DNA of 64,000 bases from Rotaria socialis (GCA_905331475.1 CAJNYU010002055.1:186001-250000); one strand, 5' to 3'; positions 1 to 14,417 are shown, counted from the first letter of the stretch. Program-made: numbers and translations. Notes: generated by a model from the letters alone, not told the origin.

Positions 1-30
1 ATGAATAAAAAAAAATAAGCATTGCGGTAA

Positions 31-3000
31 TTAATTAAAAATTGCCAATGGAAAATGTTTGATATGTGTATGCCATTGGGATGAGATTTGAAAGAATTTA
101 ACATTACTCCATTCTTGTCCGTCAACGTTCACTTGAACATAAAATTTTATTTATGATTTAGTTGTAAATGTAATATATTTACCTTTTAATTCTACATTAT
201 GTGATTTTGATGTACAAACGAGACGATTGATTCCCATTATAATTTGAGGTTCAGCTACTTTAGCATTTGATAAATCTTTCATTTTTTTACCAAATTTCAT
301 AACTACAAAAAACGAATATGCATAGAAACGAAAAGTTTTATTTAAAAAAAAATGTTATTCAAATCTTCTGTTGATCTTCTTATTTACTTATGTATTTTGT
401 TTATTATTATAATTAAATGTACTAACTCAAATAAGAGCCATTTAAAACGTTCTAAACGAGATGCATCCGATTATCAAATAAGATGTACAGAGCATACTAC
501 TGCAGTTGATCAAATTTTTCCAAACATAAAAAATCAAACAAGAAAAAAACGTTTTGTTCTTTTTCCAGAATTTCAAATTTATCTAGACGATTGGCGTTAC
601 ATACATAATCCACGAGAATTCGTTTATTGGATTGCAAACTTCTATCCAAATAGAATCAACACTAGTTATATTCATCGTTGTATAAAAGATATTATTCAAC
701 AAATTAACAACGTTATAGATAAAGATATAATTATAAAAGAAGCATCGGATCCAGGCGAAGCAAATTTTCATTTTACTTTTTTGGATTATACAAAATGTCC
801 TACGGATGATGTGTCTGAGGCGGATATTGATAATATTAAAATATTAGAATCACTCGATATCTATCCAGTTGATGTAACTAAAGAAAGTCGATATCGTGCG
901 CATGGTGGAATACATCTCGTAGAAAATGATAGGCCAATCTCAACAATTAAATTGAATATGCAACAAAAATTTCTTAGTTCAGATGATCTTGTTTATGATC
1001 CAGCTATATATACATGCATTGAGGAAACAAATGAATGTGAAATTGATACATATTTTGTTTTACTACATGAAACATTACATGGATTTGGTATTGAAGTAAT
1101 TATTTACATTCAATCTATTCTTTTTTTGTCCGTAGATAGATTGTCTTTCGTTCATTTAAATCTTCTAGACTAGAAAAAGAGCGTAAATCAGATTTTTCAT
1201 AGTTATAAATTTTCCGATTCGTTTGTGTAGAATTCATAACAGAGATTGATATCAAGAACATAGTTTTGAGAATAAAATTTACTTAAGATATAAATCATTT
1301 CTATTTTGATAATGACTGTTGAAAGGATAGATGCATGAGTTAACAAATTATGAAGACAAATTTAAGCTTTGCCAATCATTCGAAAATTAGACTCCTGGAA
1401 ATTTTCATTTTAAACTTAATAATAGTTTTCTTGTTTTCTCCATGTTACCTTATCGTTGTAGAACTGAAACTACCACTTGCATAAGTAATTCCTATGAATT
1501 CAAAATGCATCATAGTCTTACATAGAGATCTAGACATGAATGTATAAAGATCTTGGGATCGATAAAAATATGTAATTAGTTTTAAGTGTGTTCACGTTCG
1601 TTTGTCAACGAATCGTTAAAAGGCAATGAGAAGCTTGTGACACCTATTTAAAATGCTATAAATGAGACTGTAGTGAGGTCTTTCACAAGCTCAATTATGT
1701 ATATTAGAATCGTGTGTGTTGTGTTTTTTTTGGATCCGAAATGTAATCATTAATTCATATGCGAATTAATTATAACTATTGTAGACTATTGATTGATTGA
1801 TTGATTGATCAAATTCAAGATGCCGAATTCCCCGAGAAACTCGTAGTTTCTGCTGCTCATTTCTCTTGCTTTCGGATAGATAGCATGCAACGAGCCGACA
1901 TGAAAACATGTAGATTAAGAAACATTAACACGTTGAAATATACAAAAGAAAACTACAATGTTCGAAGACACAGTTCCAAAAGCGATCGTGATGTATGAGA
2001 ACGACATGCTCGGGAACAAAGACTCTTCGATCTGACATAGACTATTGATTCTATATTTAGTTCATCCACACGTATGAAAGTCTTTACTACTTAATTAAAC
2101 TTACTTCGCAGATGGAAAAACATAACTAGCAATTTAAAACAGAAAATCTAAATATGATCAATACATTTTCGAAACAGAATTGATTTGCTTATGTTTTTTT
2201 ATTTCAAATTCAATGGATTCTACCTGTAATGAGCTGAAAATTTACACATAGATTCGTTAAGTACTTATGCGCATGTTGTTCTTTTATTATTCAGCATACA
2301 ACAAATGCTCTTAATCCAACTCCACCCAATGAACACATGCAATCTATCATGCATTTTTCAACATATCGCATACTGTGCCATGACGACATACGAGCAATTC
2401 GTATGGTCTATCAATTGCCTGTTAAACGTGAAAATGCTGCCTACGATGATACATGTCGTCGTGATTTTCCCATGAATAGATTACAAAAGTTAATGTATTT
2501 ATTTGGAAAAACTCTAATCGTAGTTTTGTTAGGATTATTAATTTCGAGTTCTATTGCGTTTATTCTAACATTAATTTATCTACTAATAAGATATTTATAC
2601 GGTCAATATTTGAATAAATTTGACAAACGAATGTCAACTACATCAATGAATTCATGGCTGTCGAAAGATAAAAATTCAATGATATCTAATCCAGCTAAGA
2701 TTAAAACTCATGTTTATTTGTGGCATGATGAAATGGTTTAGAATAAATTTTTACTTTTAAATAAAGACAAAAGCTTTCAAACACTTACTTTTTTGCTTTT
2801 TCTCTCTTGTTACATATGTCATGGTTAACGGCGATGAAACTTTGCCATCTAAATTTGTTGTTGCTTGTCTTGTTATCGTTAATATGCGAATATTCGATTT
2901 CAAGGATGATTTTATTGTTCTTATTCCATCCTTTTTATCTTTTTGATTGTCATTATTATTGCTAACTATAGTCCAATAATCAACGGATATATCAAATGGT

Positions 3001-6000
3001 GAAATGGATTCATCTCCATGTGAACTTTTTGTTATAATATTTGTAATTTTCAATTGAGGAGATGATGGTAACATTGCTGCTGGAGTATCTTCATCCGACG
3101 AATCTTTTGATTCACGCTGTGGATTCGTTGATAAAGATAGAGATAAAGATTTCGATAATAGAATATTATCATCAATTGATAATGTTTGACTTTCATTTGA
3201 TGTTGACGATAGTGTACCAAGACGAACATACTAAAAATTATCAAAATTTTAATAAACAAAAATATACACGATGGAGTTTATTTACACAAAAGAATGGTAA
3301 AAATGTTGGTGTTGAATCTTCATCCGGTCTAAACACACAGATAAATATAGTTAAAGAAATAAACCGTTAGGAAAGTACAATCTTTATTGTAATATGAACA
3401 AGATGATCAAAACAAAACGAACACAGATAGTAATAGTAATATATTCTAGTTAGACCAAATGAAATATGAACGATTAAAATCTTCATTTACACATGTGATA
3501 TCAATTTTAATTAATTTTTCTGCTTTTACAAAAGAAAAATGATTCGTCTAATCTTTTTTGTGTTATATCTGTAGTGTGTCTTTCATATTTAATAAATTCA
3601 ACATTTATCTCTTCTCTCATTCTTACGTAGCGTAGAAATTCAACAGGATAACAAAAGTAACTATATCAAAGTCCACAATATAGAAATTATTTGGCAAGAG
3701 AATATAATATTTCGTTTTTTGTTATTAATATAAATGAAAACTGAGTTGATACAGTTTTCCACATATATCTTCTCGTAAAATCTAGCATATGTTTTAGTTG
3801 AAGGCGTATCAAGTTGCACTTTTATCGCTTGATCTCATAATTCAACGAAAATAGAGTACTTCAAAATATATAAGTACACCAAAATAGAAACACAAGATCA
3901 AAGAAAACGAGAAATAATTTCAAATAAACCAAACTACTCTAAAATACTTTCCAACCTAAATTGCAATGCTTTCTTTAAAATGTTGGATTTTTTTTCTATG
4001 CATATGGTTTTCAAAATACATCAATTCTTTTTTTGTTTTGTTTTTGAAGATATTGAAATAATAATTTCATTAGTTGAATCTGATGAATGCGTCGTGCTTT
4101 ATTTAAAATCATTTACTAGCAGGAGAAAGAACGACTCACAATTGCACGACATGACGTGCACGCTGATTATTCTATTAATAAACTTTAAAGTGATTTTAAA
4201 TAACTGGTATTAATAGAACGAGAGTGCTTTCTAAGTGATCTAAATCGATTTCAAGTGTTATTGTCAACTACTTTTATCTAGTCTGATGAGCATTTAAGGA
4301 ACTCTTAAAAGAATCATTATTGAAACTTACAAACGCCCTTTTCGATTCAGCATGACTTCACCAACAGGTAACGCAAGTGTTCTTTGAGATGTTTTTAAAT
4401 ATCTTGTAATCTTCTGCGATAATTCTCTGGCATCTAAACGATTGCAAAAAGATGTTTTTGTTTTTAATGATTTTTCATTGAACAATTCTCTTTACCTATC
4501 ATTTCACTAGAAGATTCCATGCTACTGAATAATGACCCGTATTGAGAATCTAAACTTCCAAGATATTTTGCCAAGTAGGAGAAAACTAGAAAATGCAAAA
4601 TACGAGTGGTTTTAAATCATTAAAAACTGTTGGATCTATTTAATTACTTAATGGAACAAAATAAAAACGGAAGTAATTCATATATTCATGGGGTCTTGAT
4701 GCAAGACATTCCACATAAGATTGAAGAAATGCATTAACAAAGGCGTCACTGCCAAGTAAAACAATACGTATAACGGAGATTTGTTGTGATTGACTTGTAC
4801 TAATAAGAAAATAACATGAAGTAAGTATATTCTTTTAACTAAAATCTATTCAAACTTTTTTTGAATTCTTTGAATCAAATTATTTAAAACAGCTTTGGCA
4901 TCAACAAAAGTTGAGAGCGAAATAACTGATAGATTATATTCTTTAAATTTTGTTGCATTTATCTATAAAAATTTAAGAAAAAACAACTAATTATTTAAAT
5001 TTAAATTTAAAAGGCGATAAGATACATTAGGTTGATTAATTCCAGTATAAAGACATATGACAGTGTCTGGAAGACGATCATTTGTATAGAGTTCATCTAA
5101 TTGTTTAACAACACTATCACGAGGAGACTAAATAATCAACAACAAAAAAAAACAATGAATTAATTGAAAAAAAAACTAAAAACGTATTCAAACTCAGACG
5201 CACCGTTGTATAGGAACGCGATGATTTTTCTTCTGGTGTTGATATTGATATTGGAGGCTGAATACTTGTTCGCTCAGCCTCAATTATAACATCGGACGAT
5301 TCCGAATCCTTTTTTTTTCAAAACATATATTATATATAATTAATGGAGTAAAGTGTTAAGATTTGATTTTGTAAACTTACCAATGGACTATCGTTACTGT
5401 CAAATGGATTTGTTGACTTTCTTATCGTATAAGGATCATCTTCGGACTTATGATGAATAAATGACAGTATTGATATTTTGAGGATTTTTGAAAAAATGAC
5501 TTACAAATTTAAGTACTTGTAATTGTTCAACAGGTGTAAAACCAGGTTTAGGCACAGATTCGATACTCCACTGATCAACGGGTATAGTACTTTCACTTAA
5601 ATCTGATATTTGATCTTCTTCAATATCAGATTGCCGATCAAATGTGAACCTTTGATCTTGATGAGATAAACAACTAGCTGTATTCGGTGTTGCTATAATT
5701 GTATTTCTAGTTGGATTACTAGTTGATTGATTTGCTTTTCTTTTAAACATTTTTATTATTTTATTTCGTATTACGTTTGTATTAAATTTTTGTTGTTTAT
5801 TTTTTAGATTAAATTCAACATCACTATCTTCTAATTCAGAATTTAATTCTTCTTCTTCGACATATTCATCATCCTCATTAAAGGATTTGTCTAGGAAAAG
5901 AGCATTAAAATATTTTTAAAAACATATCTTTTAAAACTATTACTTACCTAAATCTCCCACACGACGATGATGATGGTGCCGCTTCGTTGATAATCCAAAT

Positions 6001-7493
6001 TTAGGAAGTGTCATTGTTGTATTTGACGTTGCTGCTGCATTATCAGTTGATTCAGTTGGGACGGTACTTGATAATGATACAATGGATACATATCCAATAG
6101 AACGCTTTTGTATGTCATCCACGTTTCCAACTGAATTATCATCATGAATAAGTGAACGTAGATTTTGTTTGACTTTTTCATTGGTATTTAAATATAAATG
6201 CAAATCTAAACTTTGTGGACGTTGAATAACCTGAAAGGGATTTTAAAAAATTCGCTTGAATAGTTTTCACCGATGAAAACTAATCCAATCTCATGGGATT
6301 ACTGGTTAATGTCATCAAAAGTACGCGAATGTTTTCTCGAGTAGAAAATGAAATTATGTTTTTTGTATTTGGGTACAAATCACAAAAGTATAATAATGTA
6401 TTTTTTTTTCTTCGCTTTATTTTCATCAATCTATCCATAGTTTTCGTATAGTTGAATGTAGAAGTAGAGTTCCTTTTCATATTGATGAAACAAACCGGCA
6501 ATAATTTCAACTGGAAAAACTTGTCTAGACAAGACTTTTCTCTTTGTCTACTTTTCATTAGTGTTAATCAAATTTGATAAATGAATTAATTCAACTTCAC
6601 TACGCAGCACCAATATTCCTTAATCAATATAATTCTATTAGTGCAGTATTTTTGAAATACTTAACAAGATTGTTTTTTTTACTGTCTAAAGAGCAAGTTG
6701 TTGTTTTTTGCGTATTCTATTCGTTAGTAATTATGCTAATGTATGTCAAATGAACTTACGAGTAAACATATTACGATGTTTTCTTTCGTAATTTAAAAAG
6801 ATAGTTGAACTAATGAGAAAAATCTTCGAACGATAGAAAGTCTCGAAAACTTTAATACATATTTTATACACCAACATACTTCATTGAGATTAACTTCGCC
6901 GTGTGCTAATGTCTTATAACCAATCATTGGGCGATTTTTCCGTCGTTGAATGTATATGAGAACCTTATTAATATCTCGTTTGAAGTAATGAGGATACTAT
7001 GTAGAAAATAAAAGTTATTTTATTTGTTTTATCAAAAAAAAAAGAAGAAGGAACTATGTGTTATTTACAGTAATTAAATATTGTAGACTAACTGGTGCAT
7101 CTAATGTTCCATCGTGTTGAAGAGATATTTCACAACAGCGAAATGTTCTTTTATTATTCTAACCAAATAGAAGAAAAACAACAACTGTGGTTAATCCAAG
7201 TCACTCATCATAGATCTAATATTTACTTGTATTTTAACAGCAACAACAATTGCATTTGAATCTCCACCATCGATAGCTCTGTTTAACACAACACGAATAA
7301 TACTGAATTTGCACAGTCTGCAAATCGAGAAAAAGAAATTGTTTTTCATTTATTAGAAGAAAAAAACAGAAATCTCTCGTAACATTTACCTGGGTATACA
7401 TGTGGAACTATTATCAATTTCTAATTGTGCATAGGCCATTAATGTAGTAGCCGTTCTTCCTGATGATACTGCCCGTGAACTTTTTTCGGCCAT
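31..7493 (-). CDS. PACS: PACS-type phosphofurin acidic cluster sorting protein, 17 exons
   Basis: Cytosolic sorting adaptor that links acidic-cluster cargo (furin and others) to AP-1 coats. Exons (minus, high to low): 7493-7390, 7317-7227, 7158-7069, 6996-6880, 6230-5948, 5890-5505, 5446-5381, 5308-5204, 5127-5026, 4962-4856, 4799-4648, 4585-4496, 4433-4331, 3328-3286, 3230-2789, 302-183, 131-31. They sum to 2502 nt with consistent phases, giving 833 residues (human PACS1/2 are about 890-960). The furin-binding region is residues about 20-135 ([29 protein letters not shown]). An acidic stretch ([14 protein letters not shown]) follows. The C-terminal region has [23 protein letters not shown] and the terminal [13 protein letters not shown]...HIKHFP block. 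The 2486-bp intron 2788-303 contains a complete gene on the other strand. Family identity is recalled, not searched; I am confident because conserved blocks occur in order from start to stop. Confidence 0.93.
352..2741 (+). CDS. Membrane-anchored matrixin-like zinc metalloprotease nested in a PACS intron
   Basis: Two exons, 352-1095 and 2295-2741 (phase 0), 396 residues. An N-terminal hydrophobic segment (residues 8-22) is a signal peptide or anchor. A dibasic RKKR (64-67) is a furin-type site that would release a short propeptide. The zinc-binding motif [11 protein letters not shown] (239-249) is completed only by splicing: the third histidine is the first codon of exon 2. A Met-turn (SIMHF, M267) follows, the metzincin hallmark of the matrixin/M10 group. 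A second hydrophobic stretch (about 320-346) near the C-terminus would anchor it in a membrane; no hemopexin domain is present. No cysteine switch (PRCGxPD) is visible. It lies wholly in PACS intron 2788-303, antisense, starting about 50 bp from the PACS exon at 302-183. The 1199-bp intron shows nothing I recognise. Substrate unknown. Confidence 0.85.
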
Positions 7494-7785
7494 TTAGTAT
7501 AAGTTTATTAAAACATAATAATGTTTACTTCTTTTCTAATGCTAAGCATAACATAAACAACGAGCTACGATAAGAGCTAGAGATAAAAAAAAAGACCCAG
7601 ATAGATATACTTATATATATATATATTTATATATATTTATATATATTATGTGCATACTAAATGCTTTGCGCTACAGTCGATGAAAGCCTTTCTATAATGC
7701 GTAGCGTTTTGTCTTCCAATTGGTCGAAGAGGAAATATATCTTCTTCGTTCTTTTTTCTCTGTATTTTCGCTAAACTATTTTTAG
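7494..7785. promoter_or_regulatory. Divergent promoter region between PACS and FCHO
   Basis: The two start codons, PACS at 7493 (minus) and FCHO at 7786 (plus), are 292 bp apart and point away from each other. The interval includes a TA-rich tract at about 7608-7647. A sequence that looks like a 3' splice site (tttttag) abuts the FCHO ATG, so a 5'UTR intron is possible. That this is a shared promoter is inference from spacing alone. Confidence 0.5.
7608..7647. repeat. (TA)n-rich low-complexity tract
   Basis: Near-perfect TA dinucleotide run interrupted by single T insertions, in the PACS/FCHO divergent intergenic region. Confidence 0.8.
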
Positions 7786-10700
7786 ATGGTTCACTGGAGT
7801 GAGTACTTTTGGGGTGAAGGAAACCGGGGTTTAGAAATATTTTCAAGTAATGTTAAAAATGGTGCAATAGCTATAGAAGAATTTCAACGATTTATCAATG
7901 AAAGGTATGTAAAATAATTGATATAAATACCAAACGATATTGCTTATGCTTCCTCGATTGCATAGTAGGACTGAAGTTTTTTTTCAGCTATGCATGTCGA
8001 TACACAAAACAATGTCAGAAAAATTGAGAAAGATACGAAAAAAATATTAGGCTGAATGATATTATAAACAATTTAATATTCTAATGCTTACGAATTATTC
8101 GTAGAATTATTCAAAAAAATAAGATATGAGGTAAACATTAATATTATGCAAAAGCTTTTCAATGATTTTAAATCAGAAAAAAAATCCCCTAACATTTATT
8201 TCATAGTCAAGAAAGAAAAGTCGAACTATTGAATGTTTTTACAAAAAGATTTCAAAAACGGCAAACTCCTTTACATTCATTTTTTCGTTTCATCACGTTT
8301 ATTGAGGAATATTAACAGAAGGAAAAAAGAAAACATAACTTCCACTTAATTGATAATAAAAATTCACTTGCTCATTCATATTGTTGTATATATTCGACAT
8401 TTTATGTACGGTATATTTATCATCAAAGGTATGTTGTTTTCTTCTTTTTGTTTAGCATACAATGTGAGTCAGCATATTGTAAAAATTTATCTCGTTTACA
8501 ATCACAATTACACAAAGCTCAATATTTGGGCACATTCACACCAATATGGAATTTAATACGTGATTTATTCGATAGAGTTTCTTCAACACGTTTAGCAACA
8601 GTGAATTTCTACCAAGAATTATTACGTGATATTCATAATTATCAAGATATACATCAGAAAAAAGTTAAGGCGCACATACAAAAAGATGGAGATATAACAC
8701 GTACATTAGATCTTATATCACATTTAAATACTGCACTAAATATCGTTAATAAGGCTAAAGAACAATATCATTCGATCGCATCAGATTATGAACGCGCTAA
8801 ACGTGCTAACAGTAACGTATCAAATAATTCATCGGCACCTGCAACACAAGAGAATAGTTCGCCAAGTCTTGCTCAATCTGCAATGCATTCATTGGCGTTA
8901 AAACAATTAGAACGCTTAGAAAAAAAATATCGACTTGCTCAAGATGATTATAAGTCAACAATTGATAAATATAATTTAATTCGTATTGAATATGAAAAAC
9001 GTTTTCAAGATAGTAAATTTTCTTCTGTGAAAATAAAACATTTTCGTTCTTCTCTATTTTTTCAGCTTGTACAAAATTTCAAGATTTTGAAATCAATCAT
9101 ATCGAAAAACTACTTGCTTTTTCATTGAATTACTCGGAAATCTTTCAACGAAACAATGGTCAAATAACAATAGCGCAAAATGAATTTAATAATAAATTAA
9201 AATCATTATCTGGCAATGATCTACTAGATATATTTGTTGAACAAAAGAAAACGGGCACAGATCGACCAGGTTTCAAAAAAAAAAGATACAATTATTTTCT
9301 CGCATCACTAATTATTTTCTCTACGATTAATATTTACAGCTACTTTACAACTAGAAGAACTTGATAATCTGAAAACATCAACAAATTCCAATATATCTGA
9401 TTTCACAAATAGTCACGAAGACTCAAGTTTATTTGATCAACTAGAATCCGGTGTACCATCGTTTCAAGCTCATTTCACTGTGCCGTTATCAGGCACAAAA
9501 ACTGTAGACAATAATAATCGTGGTAAGAAAAAGCGCGTTTTCCTATTTTTGCTTTTCTTCAATACTTTTCTGATAAACGAATAAATTGATTCAGCTCGAC
9601 ATCACCATCATCAAATTTTCCACGGTTTGTATAATGCCCATCTCTAAGGATTCAGTGAAGCAAATATTATCAGTACGAGAAAAAGAAATATGAAGAGAGA
9701 AATAACTTTCTCATGCGACATTTTTATTGCTGGATGCTTGGGTTATTGTCTTAACTATTCAATTAATCAATAAACTTTTCAGCTTAATAATATAGCAGAA
9801 AATGAAACGAAACAAAAAAAACCAAAGAATTCATTTTCTTCCCTTTACTCTTCTTTAGCATTTTCTCCACATTCTACTGTTAATCAATCACATTCACCAT
9901 CTCATAATCCAATCATATCTCCTACTTCAAACATGACGACAACAACAGTCAATACAACGATTTCTGGCAATCAAATGCTTCGTTCGCAAGATTCTTCAAA
10001 TAGTAGTAGTGATCAAGTTGCTAATCCATTTGATGTCAAAATACGAAAACCAAAGTTTAAAGGTGCATACTACGATTCTTTTTAAAATTTACAAAAAGAA
10101 ATCTGTTGTTTTGTATTAGGCTTTTTCGGAACAAATCGTAGAGATAAAAATGCGAAGAAAGATGAAAAAAAACCATCTAGTAATACTAAACCTGGTACAA
10201 AATCTCAGGCTCAACAATCAGGTAACGACTCAAATGGAGTTAACCTACCAACTTTCAATGATGAAACTAATGACTTAAACACAAAATATGATAATGACGA
10301 TGGTTCTATTCCCACGTCACATCGTACTGATAAAAACAAATGTGTAAATATTTATCATACAAATTAGTTTCCTTCTATTCTCTTTCATCGCTCATAGGCA
10401 ACACCAGAACCATATATTCCAACGAATCCATCAATATTGAGAAATGAACTGGATTGCCATGGCAGTCATAGTTTAGTGACATCTCGATCATCAAAATTGT
10501 CAAGTTCAAGTGATTCAAGTGATGACGATGATAGTGATAATCCAGTATTAAAAATTGAGTTTAAAATCAATCCGAAATCAGAAGCTGTACCAGAAATAGA
10601 TGATGAAATGAAAATAGTCAATGCTATGCGTCTTATTGATAAAAATATTGGAAATTTGCTCACACCCTCAAAAGGATCGCCAAATGTAAATTGATGAAAT

Positions 10701-13700
10701 TAAATTTTAGATGAAAAATTTTTCTTTCTTTTTTTTTCTTGTTAAAGAAAACTGCAGACATAAGTAAATCATCTTCAAGTGAACAAATGAGTACGAGAAT
10801 ACTTCCACCACCACCACCTATTCCATTACGTACAACTTCGTAGGAAACCGATTCTTTTTTTAAAGACATTACTATTTTTTAATATAAATGTTCTAGAACA
10901 CCAAATAGTGTAAGTGTAACAACAGAAAATATCGATCAATTAAGTATGTTTCCACCGCATGATATGTTTGATCGATCTGCTCAGAATTCAATGTTCACCA
11001 ATTCCATTAATCAAGAAACTATTGATTTCCCTCCGCTATCTACAATCGAAAGTACATAAAAAATCCAGTCAAATATATTTTTTTCTAAATCTTTTCTTTA
11101 GATAACAATGCAACACCAATAACATTTATTGATGATGATACAGAAGTATCTGATTCATTTTCTGATAATAATGCAATGAATAAAGTAACCGAACTGGCAA
11201 CCTCAGACGTACCTCCTACAGATCAATCAAATGTAAGAATTTCAAAATACAAATTACCATTTATCTTGCACTTTTCCTTAAAATGTTAGAAGTAATCTTT
11301 CTGTATTCAATCAGAAAAACGTCAGTGGGTATAGATTTTTTTAATTTATTTCATTGAAAATTCGATAAAGATGTCAGAATGCTCTTATCAAGTACACATC
11401 GTATTTCATATAAATAATAAAACCCGATCGGAATTTCTTCCGTCAAATGTTAAATTATACTCAACGAGCGCATATCAATGAGCTTCGGCTATCGATTTTA
11501 CGCACGAATGCAAACGGTTCGACTCTAGAGTTTTCTTAAATATGCGAAAATCTTTATTGAATAATCAGAAATAGCCGATACAAACTAAAGACGAGATATG
11601 AGCGCAATAATACAATTTTTAAGGCCATGTTGCCATGAATCTGATCACTAAAATTATTGTTGAGATACATTTAGATTTTATCCAACTGTCTAAATTGATT
11701 TTTCAGTCTATTTTTGCAACAAAGGTTTCATGTATTCGACATAAGCATCATTCTCAAATATGAATGATCTCTCATATTAACAAAAATAAAACTATCAATA
11801 GATTATCTTATTTTTATAGAAATCAATGTGACGGTATTTTCTTTGGCATTTGATTGAAATCCTCTTCGACTTCTTGCAAAAATCTTCCTCTTATTATATC
11901 CTTTGTTGAATATATTAACCTTCTTGGTTTCTTAAGCAAAATGATATTTAAATCTTTGATTCATTTATTATTCTTGTTCTATTTAGCAAGAACATCTAGC
12001 ATGGGCTGCTACTAGTTCACCAACAACTTCAACGCAAACAAACTTACGCAATAGTCCGCTAACATCTAATGAGCAACGAACTTCTCCATTACAAGAGGAC
12101 AATTTGGATCAAATTCCACTTGCTATTGCGTTCCAAGAAGTATTCCATGCTATGATGTCTGGAAACAATCAAGAAAAGTAAAACATGAAATTCTTTTTTC
12201 TTGTTGATCTAATAATAGTTTTAATTTGTTCTTCAGTTGGAAAAAGAGAATTGTTGGTGAACTACTTATTTCGTTTCCAGCTTCTATGTTAAATATATTT
12301 GTTAATCCATCACAGAGTTCAAATTCATTACAGTTTCGATTAAAAAATTCAGAACATGTTGAAAACATAACTACAAATTCTTCATTAATAATACAGTACG
12401 AATAAAAACTGATTTTCGCTTTGGTTCTTTTTATTTAATTGAATAGGAATGAGCCATTAAAAGACTCCAATGAGTTAATTTATACGTTTGACATGACAGA
12501 ATTAAATAATACACTTCGAAATTTACAAGAAACGAAGCCTTCATCACTTTTTTTTAATCTTAATGCGCTCACTTATGAAGTTCGTGAATATTTTCTTTTT
12601 GAATAATTATTATATTTTCTATCTCTTTAAGGTAAAAAATTCAGAAGAATCCAACGTTCCGATTCAAATATCATCAAACTGGACGCGTACATTAGATACT
12701 ATTTCAGTGAATATCAATTATAGTTTCAATAGTTCAGCTTTACCAGATTCAATGCGATTGCATAATGATTGTGTGATATTTTATACGATAATTACAGATG
12801 GGCAAGAAATTAAAGAATCTTTACCGACTGCCGAGTGGTAAACAATGAGCTCTAGTTTGTAAAATAATTAATTTATAATGTTTTCAATGAATAGGTCCCC
12901 GAATGAATGTAAATTATGGTGGAAAGTTCCATATACAAATGATGGAACAGGAAATTTATCAGCGACTTTGACAACTGTGCAAACAAATACAGTTGACACT
13001 GACAGTGATCAACCACAACAACAACAACCATTGACGACATCATCGATTGTGAATGCTCATTTCATTGGTGAAAATTCACTTTTCTCATCAATTGATTTTG
13101 ATCTTACTGGTCATGGTTATCGAGTTTCATTACTCAAAAAGAAAATACTGAGTGGTGAGTTCTCAATCAATAAACAAAAACAAAAATAAATATCTGATTC
13201 GAATATAGAAGCTAAAAGAAAATATTTCAGTGAAGTTGGTAACTAGGTTTTCAAATGAAAATCTATAGAAATGTTAAACATAGACATGGTAGATAATTTT
13301 ACAAAATCGATTATGTCTAACATAATTGACATAGTTGTATTTAAATCTTCGAATTCGATCATTTACTTGATGATCGACAGAATATTTTGGAGGTAAAATT
13401 ATATTTGCGATCAATGTGGATATTTCGATGCAAAATTTCTCAAGTGGATCGATTGTTTTCAAATGAGAAAAATGTATATTCTGAAGATATGATTGGTTTA
13501 AAACTATTTAGAAACTATTTTTTTTTATTATTATTGGCGTACTTAAAGATATCATCAATCATCAGGCGCAATCCTCTATAATCTAACATAGAAAGACTTA
13601 TTATTAACATTTCAGATTCGTTCATCATTTATAATTTTATACAGAAATATGATTGAGGCACGTTTTCTGTTGTTGAAATAGTTTATAGGCTCTACGTAGA

Positions 13701-14059
13701 ATATACGATGTTCTCATTTTAGCACAAAAGCAAATAGAAAATTATCGAATTTTGAGACAAAAAATGGTTTTATTCAAAGTCTGTAAGAGAGCAACACTTG
13801 AGATTGAAAATTTCTTTATGCAGTATTCCAATGGTTTAGTATAGAATATATATATATATATATATAGTTACTCTTGAGTAGATAACACTACTATTCATTA
13901 GTACTTTTTAATGATAATCATGTTAACTTTAGACCATTTGAAAAACAAAAAAAAATTTAAACTTCTTTTATTTTAGGTAAATATCAATCTGAACCCGACC
14001 AGAGTGATCCAACACACTTATTTCAACGTCCAACGATACCGCCTGCATCTATTTCTTAA
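7786..14059 (+). CDS. FCHO: FCHO-type F-BAR and mu-homology-domain endocytic adaptor, 17 exons
   Basis: FCHO/Syp1 proteins nucleate clathrin-coated pits by bending PI(4,5)P2 membrane and activating AP-2. Exons: 7786-7904, 8456-9012, 9066-9269, 9340-9522, 9595-9624, 9796-10062, 10120-10343, 10398-10685, 10748-10839, 10897-11051, 11102-11232, 11987-12177, 12237-12395, 12447-12579, 12632-12837, 12895-13154, 13977-14059; 3282 nt in phase, 1093 residues. The F-BAR domain is about residues 1-293: YFWGEGNRGLEIF, YLGTFTPIWNLI, AQNEFNN and ending KKTGTDRPG, as in vertebrate FCHO. A long low-complexity linker follows with an SSSDSSDDDDSDNP patch like that of FCHO2. The C-terminal muHD (about 790-1093) has IPLAIAFQEVFHA, VGELLISFPA, SNWTRTLDT and GHGYRVSLLKKKILSGKY. 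It is longer than the usual 800-890 residues because of the linker. The 30-nt exon 5 is the least certain. Confidence 0.92.
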
Positions 14060-14191
14060 CTATATCCCAGTGCAAAATCACATAAAAATGTGATTATGTT
14101 TTTAAAGGTTTTTCAATTAGTTTCGTAACAGTTAGAAAAATACCCAGTATTAATAAACATTTGATTTTTTATTTATTTTATTTATGAATTC

Positions 14192-14196
<5 letters not shown>

Positions 14197-14225
<29 letters not shown>
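14197..14225. repeat. (CTA)n trinucleotide microsatellite
   Basis: About nine CTA units about 140 bp beyond the FCHO stop codon. Between 14060 and 14417 I see only AT-rich untranslated sequence and this repeat. Confidence 0.85.
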
Positions 14226-14230
<5 letters not shown>

Positions 14231-14417
14231 AGAACTGCTAACACTCATTTAGATAATATTACTATTTATATTTTTGACAATAATAATTGTTTTAACATCT
14301 TTTTAATTTGCTTACAAGATACGCAACTTTTAATTCACCCATGGTTCTCTATTTTATTTATATTAACGGACGTTTATTTTGTTGTGAAGAATAATTTAAA
14401 AGAAAATGTAATAAACT

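Noticed and set aside
183..302. Stand-alone 72-residue gene at 31-300
   Set aside because: It fits exactly as the last two exons of PACS, with the conserved C-terminal block and matching phase, so it is not a separate gene.
1801..1998. Small open frame in the metalloprotease intron
   Set aside because: Lies between exons whose splicing completes the zinc-binding motif; no similarity to a known protein.
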